Of a stretch of DNA of 5,309 bases, positions 1 to 5,309 are shown piece by piece (within the stretch, counting starts at the first letter, position 1; the number at the start of each line of letters is the position of its first letter). Made by a program: the position numbers and the translations under genes. The stretch is from Zoogloea sp. (GTDB lineage Bacteria > Pseudomonadota > Gammaproteobacteria > Burkholderiales > Rhodocyclaceae): NCBI GenBank assembly GCA_016790385.1, contig JAEUNV010000172.1:1-5309 (forward strand), read 5' to 3'. Below the pieces are notes generated by a model that made no database searches, was not told where the DNA came from, and saw only the letters and a list, made by a program, of their open reading frames with translations.

Positions 1-118
1 CCGGCACCCTCTTTCATCAGTTTCGACCGATCCAAGCGATCCCGAAATCTCGTTGCGCCCGCCCCGATTGGTGCCGCTCCCCGTGAGCGTTCAGGCCGTC
101 GCAGGAGCACACATACCC
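1..118. other. Leader region upstream of the helicase gene
   Basis: Apart from the ribosome binding site at 103-107 nothing recognisable was found: no clear sigma-70 promoter, no hairpin of note and no end of an upstream gene. The promoter of the helicase may lie before the window or be a weak match within this stretch. Confidence 0.4.
103..107 (+). promoter_or_regulatory. Ribosome binding site of the helicase gene
   Basis: AGGAG lies 11 nt before ATG 119. It supports ATG 119 as the start over the in-frame TTG at 53, which has no comparable purine tract before it. The spacing is slightly long. No convincing -35/-10 pair was found in positions 1-102. Confidence 0.6.
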
Positions 119-1915
119 ATGACTCAAGCCCAATCCGGCGCTCAGGCGCCGGTTGCGATCACGTTTGCCGATCTCGCCCTGTGCGAACCCATCCAGCGCG
201 CCATTGCCGACACCGGCTACACCGCGCCGACCCCAATCCAGGCCCAGGCCATTCCCCAGGTACTCGCCGGTGGCGACCTGATGGCCGCCGCCCAGACCGG
301 CACCGGCAAGACCGCCGGTTTCACGCTGCCGATCCTGCACCTCCTGGCCGAAGAGCACGCCCACAACATCAAGCCGGGCCGCCCTCGCTGCCTGATCCTG
401 ACCCCGACGCGTGAGCTCGCCGCCCAGGTCGAGGAATCGGTTCAGACCTACGGCAAGCACCTCCCCCTGACTTCCATGGTCATGTTCGGTGGGGTCGCCA
501 TCAACCCGCAGATCGCCAGACTCAAGAAGAAGGTGGACATCCTCGTTGCCACTCCGGGGCGCCTGCTCGATCACTGCACCCAGAAGACCATCGACCTGTC
601 CGGCGTGGAGATCCTGGTGCTGGACGAAGCCGACCGCATGCTCGACATGGGCTTCATCCGCGACATCAAGAAAATCCTCGCCCTGCTCCCCAAGCAGCGC
701 CAGAACCTGTTGTTCTCGGCCACCTTCTCCGACGAGATCAAGGCCCTCGCCGACGGGCTGCTGCACAACCCGGGCTTTGTCGAGGTGGCGCGCCGCAACA
801 CCGCCTCCGAGCTGGTCACCCAGTCGGTGCACCTGTGCCCGCAGAAGGTAAAGCGCGAACTGCTGGCCTTCCTGATCAAGAAACACCAGTGGTTCCAGGT
901 GCTGGTGTTCACCCGCACCAAGCATGGCGCCAACAAGCTGGCTGAATACCTCGCCAAGCACGACATCCCCTCCGCGGCCATTCACGGCAACAAGAGCCAG
1001 TCGGCCCGCACCCGTGCCCTGGCCGACTTCAAGGATGCCAAGCTGCAGGTGCTGGTGGCCACCGACATCGCTGCCCGCGGCCTGGACATCGACCAGCTGC
1101 CCCAGGTGGTCAACTTCGAACTGCCCAACGTCTCGGAAGACTACGTGCACCGCATTGGCCGCACTGGCCGTGCCGGCTCCTCCGGCGCCGCAGTTTCCCT
1201 GGTGGACCGGGAAGAGCTGCCCTTGCTGAAGGACATCGAGCGCCTGATGAAGCGCCTCATCGACAAGGTTGAAGTACCCGACTTCGTGCCCTCGGCCGCC
1301 CCACCCGACAGCGACGAGCGCCCGCCCCGCGAACCCCGTGGCGCCCACAACGGCGGGCGTGCCCGCCAGGGACAGGGGCAGGGACAAGGGCCGAAGCAGG
1401 GCCAGGGTCAGCGCCAGGGCAAGCCCAGGAGCCCGGGCGGCAGTCAGGGCAAAGGGCCGGGGCAAGGACAAGCCGCTCGTCCCGAGGCAGGTCAGGCCCA
1501 GCCCGCCCGCCCGGCCAAGCTCCAGCAACCCAGCCAGGGGCCCAAGGCCCCGCGTCCCGCACGCCAGGCCGACGGCCAGCCGGTGGATGACGATTTTGGC
1601 AACCGGGTGGACTACCAGCCCCGCGCACGCTCCAACTACCGAGATCCGGAAGCCGGCCTTGGCGGTCATCGCCATGGCAACGGAGGGGGGTTCGACAAAC
1701 CCAACCGCGGCTTCGGCGGCGGCAAGCCGACCGGTCAGGCACCGCGTGGCGGCAAGGGGCAGGCCCCGAAGGGCGGCAACCCCAACCGCGGCACACCGGC
1801 CGCGCTGGACGAGGTCAAGCGCCCGGTTGTCACCCTCACCGGCCGCAAGCCGGGAGACGTGAAGCCCGCAGCGCTGTTCACGCCCAGGGGCAATGGCAAC
1901 GGCAATCGCGGCTGA
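119..1915 (+). CDS. rhlE: RhlE-family DEAD-box ATP-dependent RNA helicase
   Basis: Cytoplasmic ATP-dependent RNA helicase, 598 aa, expected to unwind short RNA duplexes in ribosome assembly, RNA turnover or cold adaptation. All core motifs are visible: Q-motif (F16, then GYTAPTPIQ ending at Q41), motif I AQTGTGKT (58-65), Ia PTREL (96-100), GG (124-125), Ib TPGR (145-148), II DEAD (169-172), III SAT (200-202), IV VFTRT (263-267), [11 protein letters not shown] (314-323) and [12 protein letters not shown] (344-353). The RecA-like core ends near residue 390. The N-terminal wording around the Q-motif and motif I is that of RhlE rather than DbpA, SrmB or CsdA. Residues from about 396 to 598 form a low-complexity Gln/Gly/Arg/Pro/Lys tail, presumably disordered and RNA-binding, much longer than in E. 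coli RhlE. ATG 119 is chosen because AGGAG lies 11 nt upstream; an in-frame TTG at 53 would add 22 residues unlike the family. The gene stands alone and ends in an intrinsic terminator. The family call is secure; the exact RhlE subtype is not. Confidence 0.93.
   Translation: MTQAQSGAQAPVAITFADLALCEPIQRAIADTGYTAPTPIQAQAIPQVLAGGDLMAAAQTGTGKTAGFTLPILHLLAEEHAHNIKPGRPRCLILTPTRELAAQVEESVQTYGKHLPLTSMVMFGGVAINPQIARLKKKVDILVATPGRLLDHCTQKTIDLSGVEILVLDEADRMLDMGFIRDIKKILALLPKQRQNLLFSATFSDEIKALADGLLHNPGFVEVARRNTASELVTQSVHLCPQKVKRELLAFLIKKHQWFQVLVFTRTKHGANKLAEYLAKHDIPSAAIHGNKSQSARTRALADFKDAKLQVLVATDIAARGLDIDQLPQVVNFELPNVSEDYVHRIGRTGRAGSSGAAVSLVDREELPLLKDIERLMKRLIDKVEVPDFVPSAAPPDSDERPPREPRGAHNGGRARQGQGQGQGPKQGQGQRQGKPRSPGGSQGKGPGQGQAARPEAGQAQPARPAKLQQPSQGPKAPRPARQADGQPVDDDFGNRVDYQPRARSNYRDPEAGLGGHRHGNGGGFDKPNRGFGGGKPTGQAPRGGKGQAPKGGNPNRGTPAALDEVKRPVVTLTGRKPGDVKPAALFTPRGNGNGNRG
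1367..1423 (+). repeat. Imperfect CAGGGN hexamer repeat encoding a (Gln-Gly)n tract
   Basis: Within the helicase tail, CAGGGA-CAGGGG-CAGGGA-CAAGGG (1367-1390) is followed after CCGAAG by CAGGGC, CAGGGT, CAGCGC and CAGGGC. The unit is in frame, so it encodes alternating Gln-Gly from residue 417 and any unit gain or loss keeps the reading frame. The four G-runs at 1369-1371, 1375-1378, 1381-1383 and 1388-1390 are separated by 2-4 nt and satisfy a G-quadruplex motif on the mRNA-sense strand. Confidence 0.75.
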
Positions 1916-1943
1916 TTGATCACCGCAACAGCTCAGCCTTCAG

Positions 1944-1969
1944 AGACGCCCCCATCGGGGCGTCTTTTT
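1944..1969 (+). terminator. Rho-independent terminator of the helicase gene
   Basis: A perfect 9-bp stem (1944-1952 with 1957-1965, mostly G:C) encloses the loop CATC and runs into TTTTT (1965-1969), 28 nt after the helicase stop codon. The stem has almost no A-tract on its left side, so it works mainly for rightward transcription. It separates the helicase from the downstream cytochrome gene. Confidence 0.92.
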
Positions 1970-2004
1970 CGTTTATGGTGCCAGCTACACCCTGTTATTT
2001 CGCC

Positions 2005-2009
2005 AGGAA
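2005..2009 (+). promoter_or_regulatory. Ribosome binding site of the cytochrome c gene
   Basis: AGGAA lies 8 nt before ATG 2018. It supports that start over the in-frame TTG at 1916, whose 34 extra codons would run through the helicase terminator. Confidence 0.65.
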
Positions 2010-2017
2010 CAGCCCAG

Positions 2018-2452
2018 ATGACATCTCCGAGCGCGCGCGGCCGCATTGCCGTCGGCCTGATTGCGGTGGCAAGCAGCGTGGCACCGACCGTGGCCATTGG
2101 CCAACCATCGGCAACGGGTGAAGCGATCTACCTGGAAACATGCGCCGCCTGCCACGGCACGGGGGTACCGAGGGCACCGCAGCTGGGCAATCGCCGCCAA
2201 TGGGCGCCGCTGATCCGCGAGGGGCAGGCCGTGCTGACCTCCCATGCCTGGGTCGGCGTGCGCGGCATGCCAGCCCGCGGCGGGCGCGATGATCTTGATC
2301 TGGAGGCCTTCTCAGGGGCGGTCGCCCACATGGCCCGGTCCGCCGGCGCTGACTGGCAGGCGCCAGACCCGGCCATGCTGCGTCGTATCGAGGCGGAGGT
2401 CCGTAAGCGGGAGGCCGCCAGAAAAGGCAGGAACGCGGGCCAAAAACCCTGA
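2018..2452 (+). CDS. Exported monohaem cytochrome c, cytochrome c5-like
   Basis: Small class I c-type cytochrome, 144 aa, expected to carry electrons in the periplasm. Residues 1-28 form a signal peptide: Arg at 7 and 9, a hydrophobic stretch from about 10 to 27, and probable cleavage near AIG-Q28/29. The haem is attached through C42-A-A-C45-H46. The likely axial methionine is M84 in GMPARGG, followed by an acidic DDLDLEAFSGAVAHM helix; this 'GMPxRGG ... L ... AVxxM' arrangement is typical of the cytochrome c5 group. The usual domain ends near residue 108. The remaining 35 or so residues form an unusual charged, basic tail (about 119-136 rich in Arg, Lys and Glu, plausibly a helix) of unknown role. 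The gene follows the helicase terminator closely and no promoter could be identified, so expression may come partly from read-through. It converges on the PEP-CTERM gene, and its last three codons and stop overlap that gene's terminator. The family is clear; partner and physiological role are unknown. Confidence 0.88.
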   Translation: MTSPSARGRIAVGLIAVASSVAPTVAIGQPSATGEAIYLETCAACHGTGVPRAPQLGNRRQWAPLIREGQAVLTSHAWVGVRGMPARGGRDDLDLEAFSGAVAHMARSAGADWQAPDPAMLRRIEAEVRKREAARKGRNAGQKP

Positions 2453-2488
2453 AGGCGCAAACACCCCAGGGTGTTTGCGCCTTCAGGG
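2442..2488 (-). terminator. Strong intrinsic terminator of the PEP-CTERM gene, overlapping the cytochrome stop
   Basis: Positions 2447-2466 and 2469-2488 are perfect 20-nt inverted repeats separated only by CA. Read on the minus strand, the hairpin is followed directly by TTTTT (2446-2442) and begins 22 nt after the PEP-CTERM stop codon. On the plus strand the hairpin is followed by GACAGATAAATCC, with no T-run, so the intact U-tract signal serves leftward transcription. The T-run and part of the stem lie in the last codons (Gln-Lys-Pro-stop) of the convergent cytochrome gene. The hairpin may also protect or end the cytochrome mRNA. Confidence 0.9.
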
Positions 2489-2510
2489 ACAGATAAATCC
2501 GTTCAGTGCA

Positions 2511-2588
2511 TCAACGCCGACGCCGCCTCAGGGCCAGCAAGCCCAGCAGGCCCCCGCTGGCGAGGACCGCGCTGGTGGGCTCCGGAAT
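2511..2588 (-). other. PEP-CTERM sorting signal region within the exported protein gene
   Basis: This stretch encodes the tripartite C-terminal signal: the Pro-Glu-Pro motif (258-260), a single transmembrane-like hydrophobic helix containing GGLLGLLAL, and the Arg5 terminus. In known systems exosortase recognises this region and processes it at the inner membrane during export. Confidence 0.92.
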
Positions 2589-3356
2589 CCGGCCGTACTC
2601 CCCCGTCACCCCGGCAATCTTGACGAAATCCTTGGACGTATCCACGTTCGGCAAGGACTGCACCAGGGTGTTCAGGGCCCCGACCAGCCAATAACGCGAA
2701 CTGATGTTCAGATCGTTCACGCTCAGGGGCACGTAGCCCGCAGCATTGGAAGACTGGGACACAGCGCCGCTGGCTGCGTTGGTGTAGTGGGCCGAATTTG
2801 ACGATTTGACCACGCTCCAGCCATTGCTCAGCAAGCTGGAATAGCCCACATTGCCCGAAAGAAAGGTGGGTTTGCCGCTGCCGGTGTAGGCAAGCACCGT
2901 CAGATCCGAGTCGGTCTTCCACCATCCCACGGTGACGGTCTTCAAGGCGACGGAAGCCCCTGCACCAAAGTCAAACAGCATGGAATCGTAGCGGACGCTG
3001 TTATCCATGGTGTGGCCGGGCGAGGTTGTGTTCTGAATCGTCCCTTCGTAGGTATCGCCTGCGGTGCCACCATCCCGGTTGGTCACCCCCAGGCCACCGC
3101 TGTACGTACCGAGATAGGCACTTTCAATGTAGGCATTCTGGGTGCCGCTCGGGCTGTTGCGGGTATCCGACCAGGCCGAGACGGTCACGCCGCCGCCGTC
3201 TCCGCCCCCCGTGTAGCTGCGGGTATTGCCGAAATTGCCAACGCCCGATTCGTTGCCACCGGCCGTGAAGCTCCAGCTGGATGCAGCCTCGGCAGCGCTG
3301 ATTGCGATGAGGGCAAGGAAGGTCGCCACCAGGGAACGAGAAAATCGAGTGGTCAT
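2511..3356 (-). CDS. PEP-CTERM sorting-domain exported protein, possible XDP1-type
   Basis: Secreted surface or matrix protein of 281 aa, predicted substrate of exosortase sorting. Residues 1-24 are a signal peptide (basic R4/R7, hydrophobic 9-20, cleavage near AEA24). The C-terminus is a complete PEP-CTERM signal: IPEP (257-260), hydrophobic segment about 261-276, then five arginines (277-281). The mature part is rich in Gly, Ser, Thr and Asn, has no cysteine and probably folds as beta-strands. Recognisable blocks are HTMDN (115-119), RYDSMLFDF (122-130), GWW (144-146), DSDLTVLAYTG (149-159) and SSRYWLVGALN (219-229). From memory these resemble the family named exosortase-dependent surface protein XDP1; no profile was run. 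AAGGAA at 3366-3361 sits 4 nt before ATG 3356. Upstream lies an AT-rich spacer with a candidate sigma-54 promoter, and beyond it the same-strand PrsT-like gene. A strong terminator follows the stop, so the gene is probably its own transcription unit. The biochemical function is unknown. Confidence 0.9.
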   Translation of the reverse strand: MTTRFSRSLVATFLALIAISAAEAASSWSFTAGGNESGVGNFGNTRSYTGGGDGGGVTVSAWSDTRNSPSGTQNAYIESAYLGTYSGGLGVTNRDGGTAGDTYEGTIQNTTSPGHTMDNSVRYDSMLFDFGAGASVALKTVTVGWWKTDSDLTVLAYTGSGKPTFLSGNVGYSSLLSNGWSVVKSSNSAHYTNAASGAVSQSSNAAGYVPLSVNDLNISSRYWLVGALNTLVQSLPNVDTSKDFVKIAGVTGEYGRIPEPTSAVLASGGLLGLLALRRRRR

Positions 3357-3360
3357 GTTA

Positions 3361-3366
3361 TTCCTT
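3361..3366 (-). promoter_or_regulatory. Ribosome binding site of the PEP-CTERM gene
   Basis: AAGGAA (minus strand) is 4 nt from ATG 3356 and fixes the start. It is the strongest Shine-Dalgarno match among the genes with visible starts. Confidence 0.75.
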
Positions 3367-3404
3367 GATAAAAATACTGTTCTTGTGGGATTGAGTGGAA
3401 CTCA

Positions 3405-3420
3405 TGCAAGATTTAAACCA
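3405..3420 (-). promoter_or_regulatory. Candidate sigma-54 (-24/-12) promoter of the PEP-CTERM gene
   Basis: On the minus strand the sequence is TGG-TTTAAATC-TTGCA, followed by T. The invariant GG and GC dinucleotides are present with exactly 10 nt between them, and the TTGCA -12 block is perfect. The CAC part of the -24 block is not conserved (TTT). Transcription would start near position 3394, giving a leader of about 38 nt before ATG 3356, a normal length. The context adds weight: the PEP-CTERM system regulator PrsR belongs to the NtrC-like, sigma-54-dependent activator class. No comparable sigma-70 pair stood out, although AT-rich DNA makes chance -10-like matches common. Confidence 0.55.
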
Positions 3421-3508
3421 ATTTTATAATTTTCTGTAAATTAAAAATTTTTTTGCAAATCGCAGACATCGGAAGGTAAGGATGTAAAGCGGCTCGACAC
3501 CCATTTCC

Positions 3509-5309
3509 TCACACACCCAACTCTCGGCGCAGGGTCTGCGCTTCGGCTTGGCTCTCGAAGTCGCCCTGGTTGCCGAAGGCCGCGGCAAGCTCACTGCGCG
3601 CTTCATCACGTTTTCCGCTGCGGTGAAGCACCCACGCCAGGTGGTAGCGCAGCTCGCGGGACTCGGGCGCCCGCAGACGGGCTTCGCGCAGGGTCTTGAG
3701 GCCAAGATCCAGCGCACCACTGCGGGCCTGCAACCAGCCGAGGGTGTCCAGGGCATTCGGGTCGTCGGGGGCAAGCCGCACAGCCTTCTCGGCCATCGCC
3801 AACGCACCCGGATCGTTCAAGCGCATCAACACCTGCGCCAGGTTGTTGGTGGCAGCGGCGTTGTGCGGATCACGGCCGAGCAGCGCTTGATAGGCACTGC
3901 GCGCCTCCTTCAGGCGCCCCAGGCGCAGATAGCCTTCGGCCAGCGCCGCTTGAACCGGCATTGCATCGGGCTGACGGCGCGACCACCCTTCGAGCAAGGC
4001 CACCCCGCGCTCGCCCTCTCCAGCCTGGAAAGCGGCGTTGAAGCCGCGCAGGGCCAGCGCCGTCGAAGGTGCCTTGTCGAATGCGGCCTGGTAGTGACGC
4101 ATCGCCTCGCCCGCACGCTGGCGGGCCAGGGCGAGATCGCCGGCCAGGCGCAGGGCATCCGCCCCGCTCCCGCGCGCCGCCAGTTGGCGCTGAAGCGCTT
4201 CCGCGCGGGGCAGGTTGCCGGCAAGAATCTCGGCCTCCACTTGCAGAACCTGGGCCGGCAGATAGCCGGGTTTCGCCGCCAGGGCTTTTTCGGCGCTGGC
4301 GCCTGCGTCGTTGGCGGCGCCCGCGGACAACTGGAGCTGGCCGATGGCGACGAGATAGCGGGGATCAGGGCCGGCCATGCGCGCAAGCTTGGCAAAGGCG
4401 GCACGCGCCTGCACGCCCTCGCCGACAGCCATGTGTGCACGCCCCAGCGCCTCAAGGACGACCGGATCATCCGGACGCACCCGCTCCAGTTGCTTCGCCA
4501 AAGCCAGGGCGGCGCCGGGCTGCCCCAGGCGCCGATGGACCTCAAGCAGTTCAAGCCCGGACGCCGCATCCCCGGGCATGAGCGCCTGGGCCTTTTCCAG
4601 CAAGGGGAGCGCAGCAGCCGGACGGCCGGCGTGAGTCTCGAGGCGAGCCATTTCAGTCAGGGCCTGACCATTGCCCGGTTCTTCCTTGAGGAGCGTCGCG
4701 AGACGCTGCCGGGCCTCATCCAGGCGCCCTCCCGCCACATCGAGCCGGGCCAGGTTGAGCCGGGCCGGCACCAGGGCGGGCTGGAGGGCCAGGGCCTTGA
4801 GGTAGGCGCTGCGGGCCTCGGCCGGGCGATGGGCGGCGGCCTTGACCGCGCCCAGGAGATTGTGGGCAGCTGCATCCCCCGGGAGGCGTCGCAACAGGGT
4901 TTCCGCCACCGTGGTGGCGCTGAGAACGTCATTGCGGCGCAGGTATAAGGTCACCAGGGCCGCGGCGACCTTGAACTGGGCCGGTTCCTTGTCGAAGGCG
5001 CTGCGCAGGGCAAGCAGGCCCAGATCTGCCTGCTGCCCGGCCAGACGGGCGAAACCCATCTGCGCGGTGATACCCGGATCGTTACCGGTGATTTGCGCAG
5101 CCCGTTCCAGCGCCTCGGCCGCATCCCGGTAGCGGCGCTGCTGCATACGTAGCGCGGCCAGGGTGGTAAGCACCTGGGGGTCAGCCTCGCCCGAGCGCAG
5201 CAGGGGGTCGAGCAGGTCTGCCACGCGGGCGGTTTCACCACTGGAAAGGTAGATGCCGGCCAGCAGCTTGCGGCCGGCCGGGTCATCGGGCATGCGCAAC
5301 ACGTAGAGT
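3509..5309 (-). CDS. prsT: PrsT-like PEP-CTERM system TPR-repeat lipoprotein, 5' end outside window
   Basis: C-terminal 599 or so residues of a long tetratricopeptide-repeat protein; the reading frame stays open to the window edge (codons for Leu-Tyr precede the first GTG), so the gene is partial here. About 17 tandem 34-residue TPR units can be laid end to end, with typical W/L-G-Y-A-P spacing, for example the units starting AAAHNLL, VPARLNL, AAATNNL, PNALDTLGW and RELRYHLAW. The closing units (NALDTLGW, LREARLRAPES, RYHLAW, GKRDEARSEL) match the end of the family 'putative PEP-CTERM system TPR-repeat lipoprotein' (PrsT), whose members are usually around 900 aa. On that basis roughly 300 residues, including the expected lipoprotein signal, lie off the window. 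TPR solenoids mediate protein contacts; PrsT is thought to act at the cell envelope in exosortase/EPS systems, with its exact role unknown. It shares the strand with the PEP-CTERM gene. A generic TPR protein cannot be fully excluded without the N-terminus. Confidence 0.8.
   Translation of the reverse strand, partial: LYVLRMPDDPAGRKLLAGIYLSSGETARVADLLDPLLRSGEADPQVLTTLAALRMQQRRYRDAAEALERAAQITGNDPGITAQMGFARLAGQQADLGLLALRSAFDKEPAQFKVAAALVTLYLRRNDVLSATTVAETLLRRLPGDAAAHNLLGAVKAAAHRPAEARSAYLKALALQPALVPARLNLARLDVAGGRLDEARQRLATLLKEEPGNGQALTEMARLETHAGRPAAALPLLEKAQALMPGDAASGLELLEVHRRLGQPGAALALAKQLERVRPDDPVVLEALGRAHMAVGEGVQARAAFAKLARMAGPDPRYLVAIGQLQLSAGAANDAGASAEKALAAKPGYLPAQVLQVEAEILAGNLPRAEALQRQLAARGSGADALRLAGDLALARQRAGEAMRHYQAAFDKAPSTALALRGFNAAFQAGEGERGVALLEGWSRRQPDAMPVQAALAEGYLRLGRLKEARSAYQALLGRDPHNAAATNNLAQVLMRLNDPGALAMAEKAVRLAPDDPNALDTLGWLQARSGALDLGLKTLREARLRAPESRELRYHLAWVLHRSGKRDEARSELAAAFGNQGDFESQAEAQTLRRELGV

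Larger units (their letters stand above)
3357..3508. other. AT-rich intergenic regulatory spacer between PrsT-like and PEP-CTERM genes
   Basis: The 100 bases 3361-3460 contain 25 G or C by count, against a strongly GC-rich surround. The spacer holds the ribosome binding site and candidate sigma-54 promoter of the PEP-CTERM gene, an A/T tract (AAAAATTTTTTT, 3444-3454 region) likely to bend the DNA, and a weak interrupted repeat ACATC-N10-GATGT (3466-3485). No hairpin plus T-run terminator for the PrsT-like gene was seen, and no small gene with a convincing start. Confidence 0.7.

Noticed and set aside
53..118. TTG start giving the helicase 22 extra residues
   Set aside because: ATG 119 has an AGGAG ribosome binding site and starts where RhlE proteins usually start; the extension has no family resemblance.
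17..1675. 552-codon open frame on the minus strand opposite the helicase
   Set aside because: It is the antisense shadow of a GC-rich gene. The plus strand encodes every DEAD-box motif in order, while the minus translation is Gly/Leu/Val-rich without a recognisable domain or ribosome binding site.
1973..2001. Possible sigma-70 promoter (TTATGG-N17-TATTTC) for the cytochrome gene
   Set aside because: Both boxes match poorly, and the start site would fall on the ribosome binding site, leaving no usable leader.
1916..2017. TTG start giving the cytochrome 34 extra residues
   Set aside because: The extension would be translated through the helicase terminator and would place residues before the signal peptide. 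ATG 2018 has AGGAA at good spacing.
2447..2488. The 42-bp palindrome as a mobile-element end, REP sequence or attachment site
   Set aside because: No second copy, target duplication or transposase is present, and the T-run next to it plus its position after a stop codon explain it as a terminator.
2244..2801. 185-codon plus-strand frame spanning the cytochrome/PEP-CTERM junction
   Set aside because: It overlaps the cytochrome out of frame, crosses the terminator hairpin and runs antisense to the PEP-CTERM gene; no domain is visible.
3424..3508. Small coding frame in the AT-rich spacer
   Set aside because: Open frames here are only extensions of shadow frames in the TPR gene, with no start codon plus ribosome binding site and base composition unlike the genes around it.
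3548..4948. 466-codon open frame on the plus strand opposite the TPR gene
   Set aside because: Antisense shadow: the minus-strand frame has about 17 regular TPR units, and the plus translation has no family features.

Overview
The window looks like a piece of a GC-rich betaproteobacterial chromosome. Coding sequence is strongly GC-biased, a RhlE-type DEAD-box helicase sits beside a cytochrome c5-like protein, and two PEP-CTERM/exosortase-system genes are present. That combination is typical of EPS- or floc-forming Rhodocyclales-like bacteria (Zoogloea/Azoarcus/Thauera relatives). The lineage is an inference from gene content; no rRNA or other marker gene is present.

Layout. Positions 1-118 are a leader with no recognisable gene. 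Positions 119-1915 (+) encode a complete RhlE-family RNA helicase with a long Gln/Gly/Arg/Pro-rich tail, closed by a textbook intrinsic terminator (1944-1969). Positions 2018-2452 (+) encode a small exported monohaem cytochrome c. Its last codons and stop lie inside a 42-bp perfect hairpin whose U-tract faces the other strand, so this hairpin is the terminator of the convergent gene. Positions 2511-3356 (-) encode a secreted PEP-CTERM protein with signal peptide and C-terminal PEP/hydrophobic/Arg5 sorting signal. Upstream of it is a 152-bp very AT-rich spacer (3357-3508) with a candidate sigma-54 (-24/-12) promoter. From 3509 to the right edge (-) runs the 3' two-thirds or so of a TPR-repeat gene matching the PEP-CTERM-system lipoprotein PrsT. 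Its N-terminus is beyond the window.

How the parts fit. The left half (helicase, cytochrome) is ordinary accessory or housekeeping material. The right half belongs to the exosortase/PEP-CTERM surface-protein system: PrsT is a system component, and the neighbouring PEP-CTERM protein is a probable sorted substrate. The system's dedicated two-component regulator PrsK/PrsR includes a sigma-54-type activator, so the candidate sigma-54 promoter in front of the substrate gene is the most informative non-coding signal here. No tRNA, rRNA, CRISPR array, IS element or integration site was seen.
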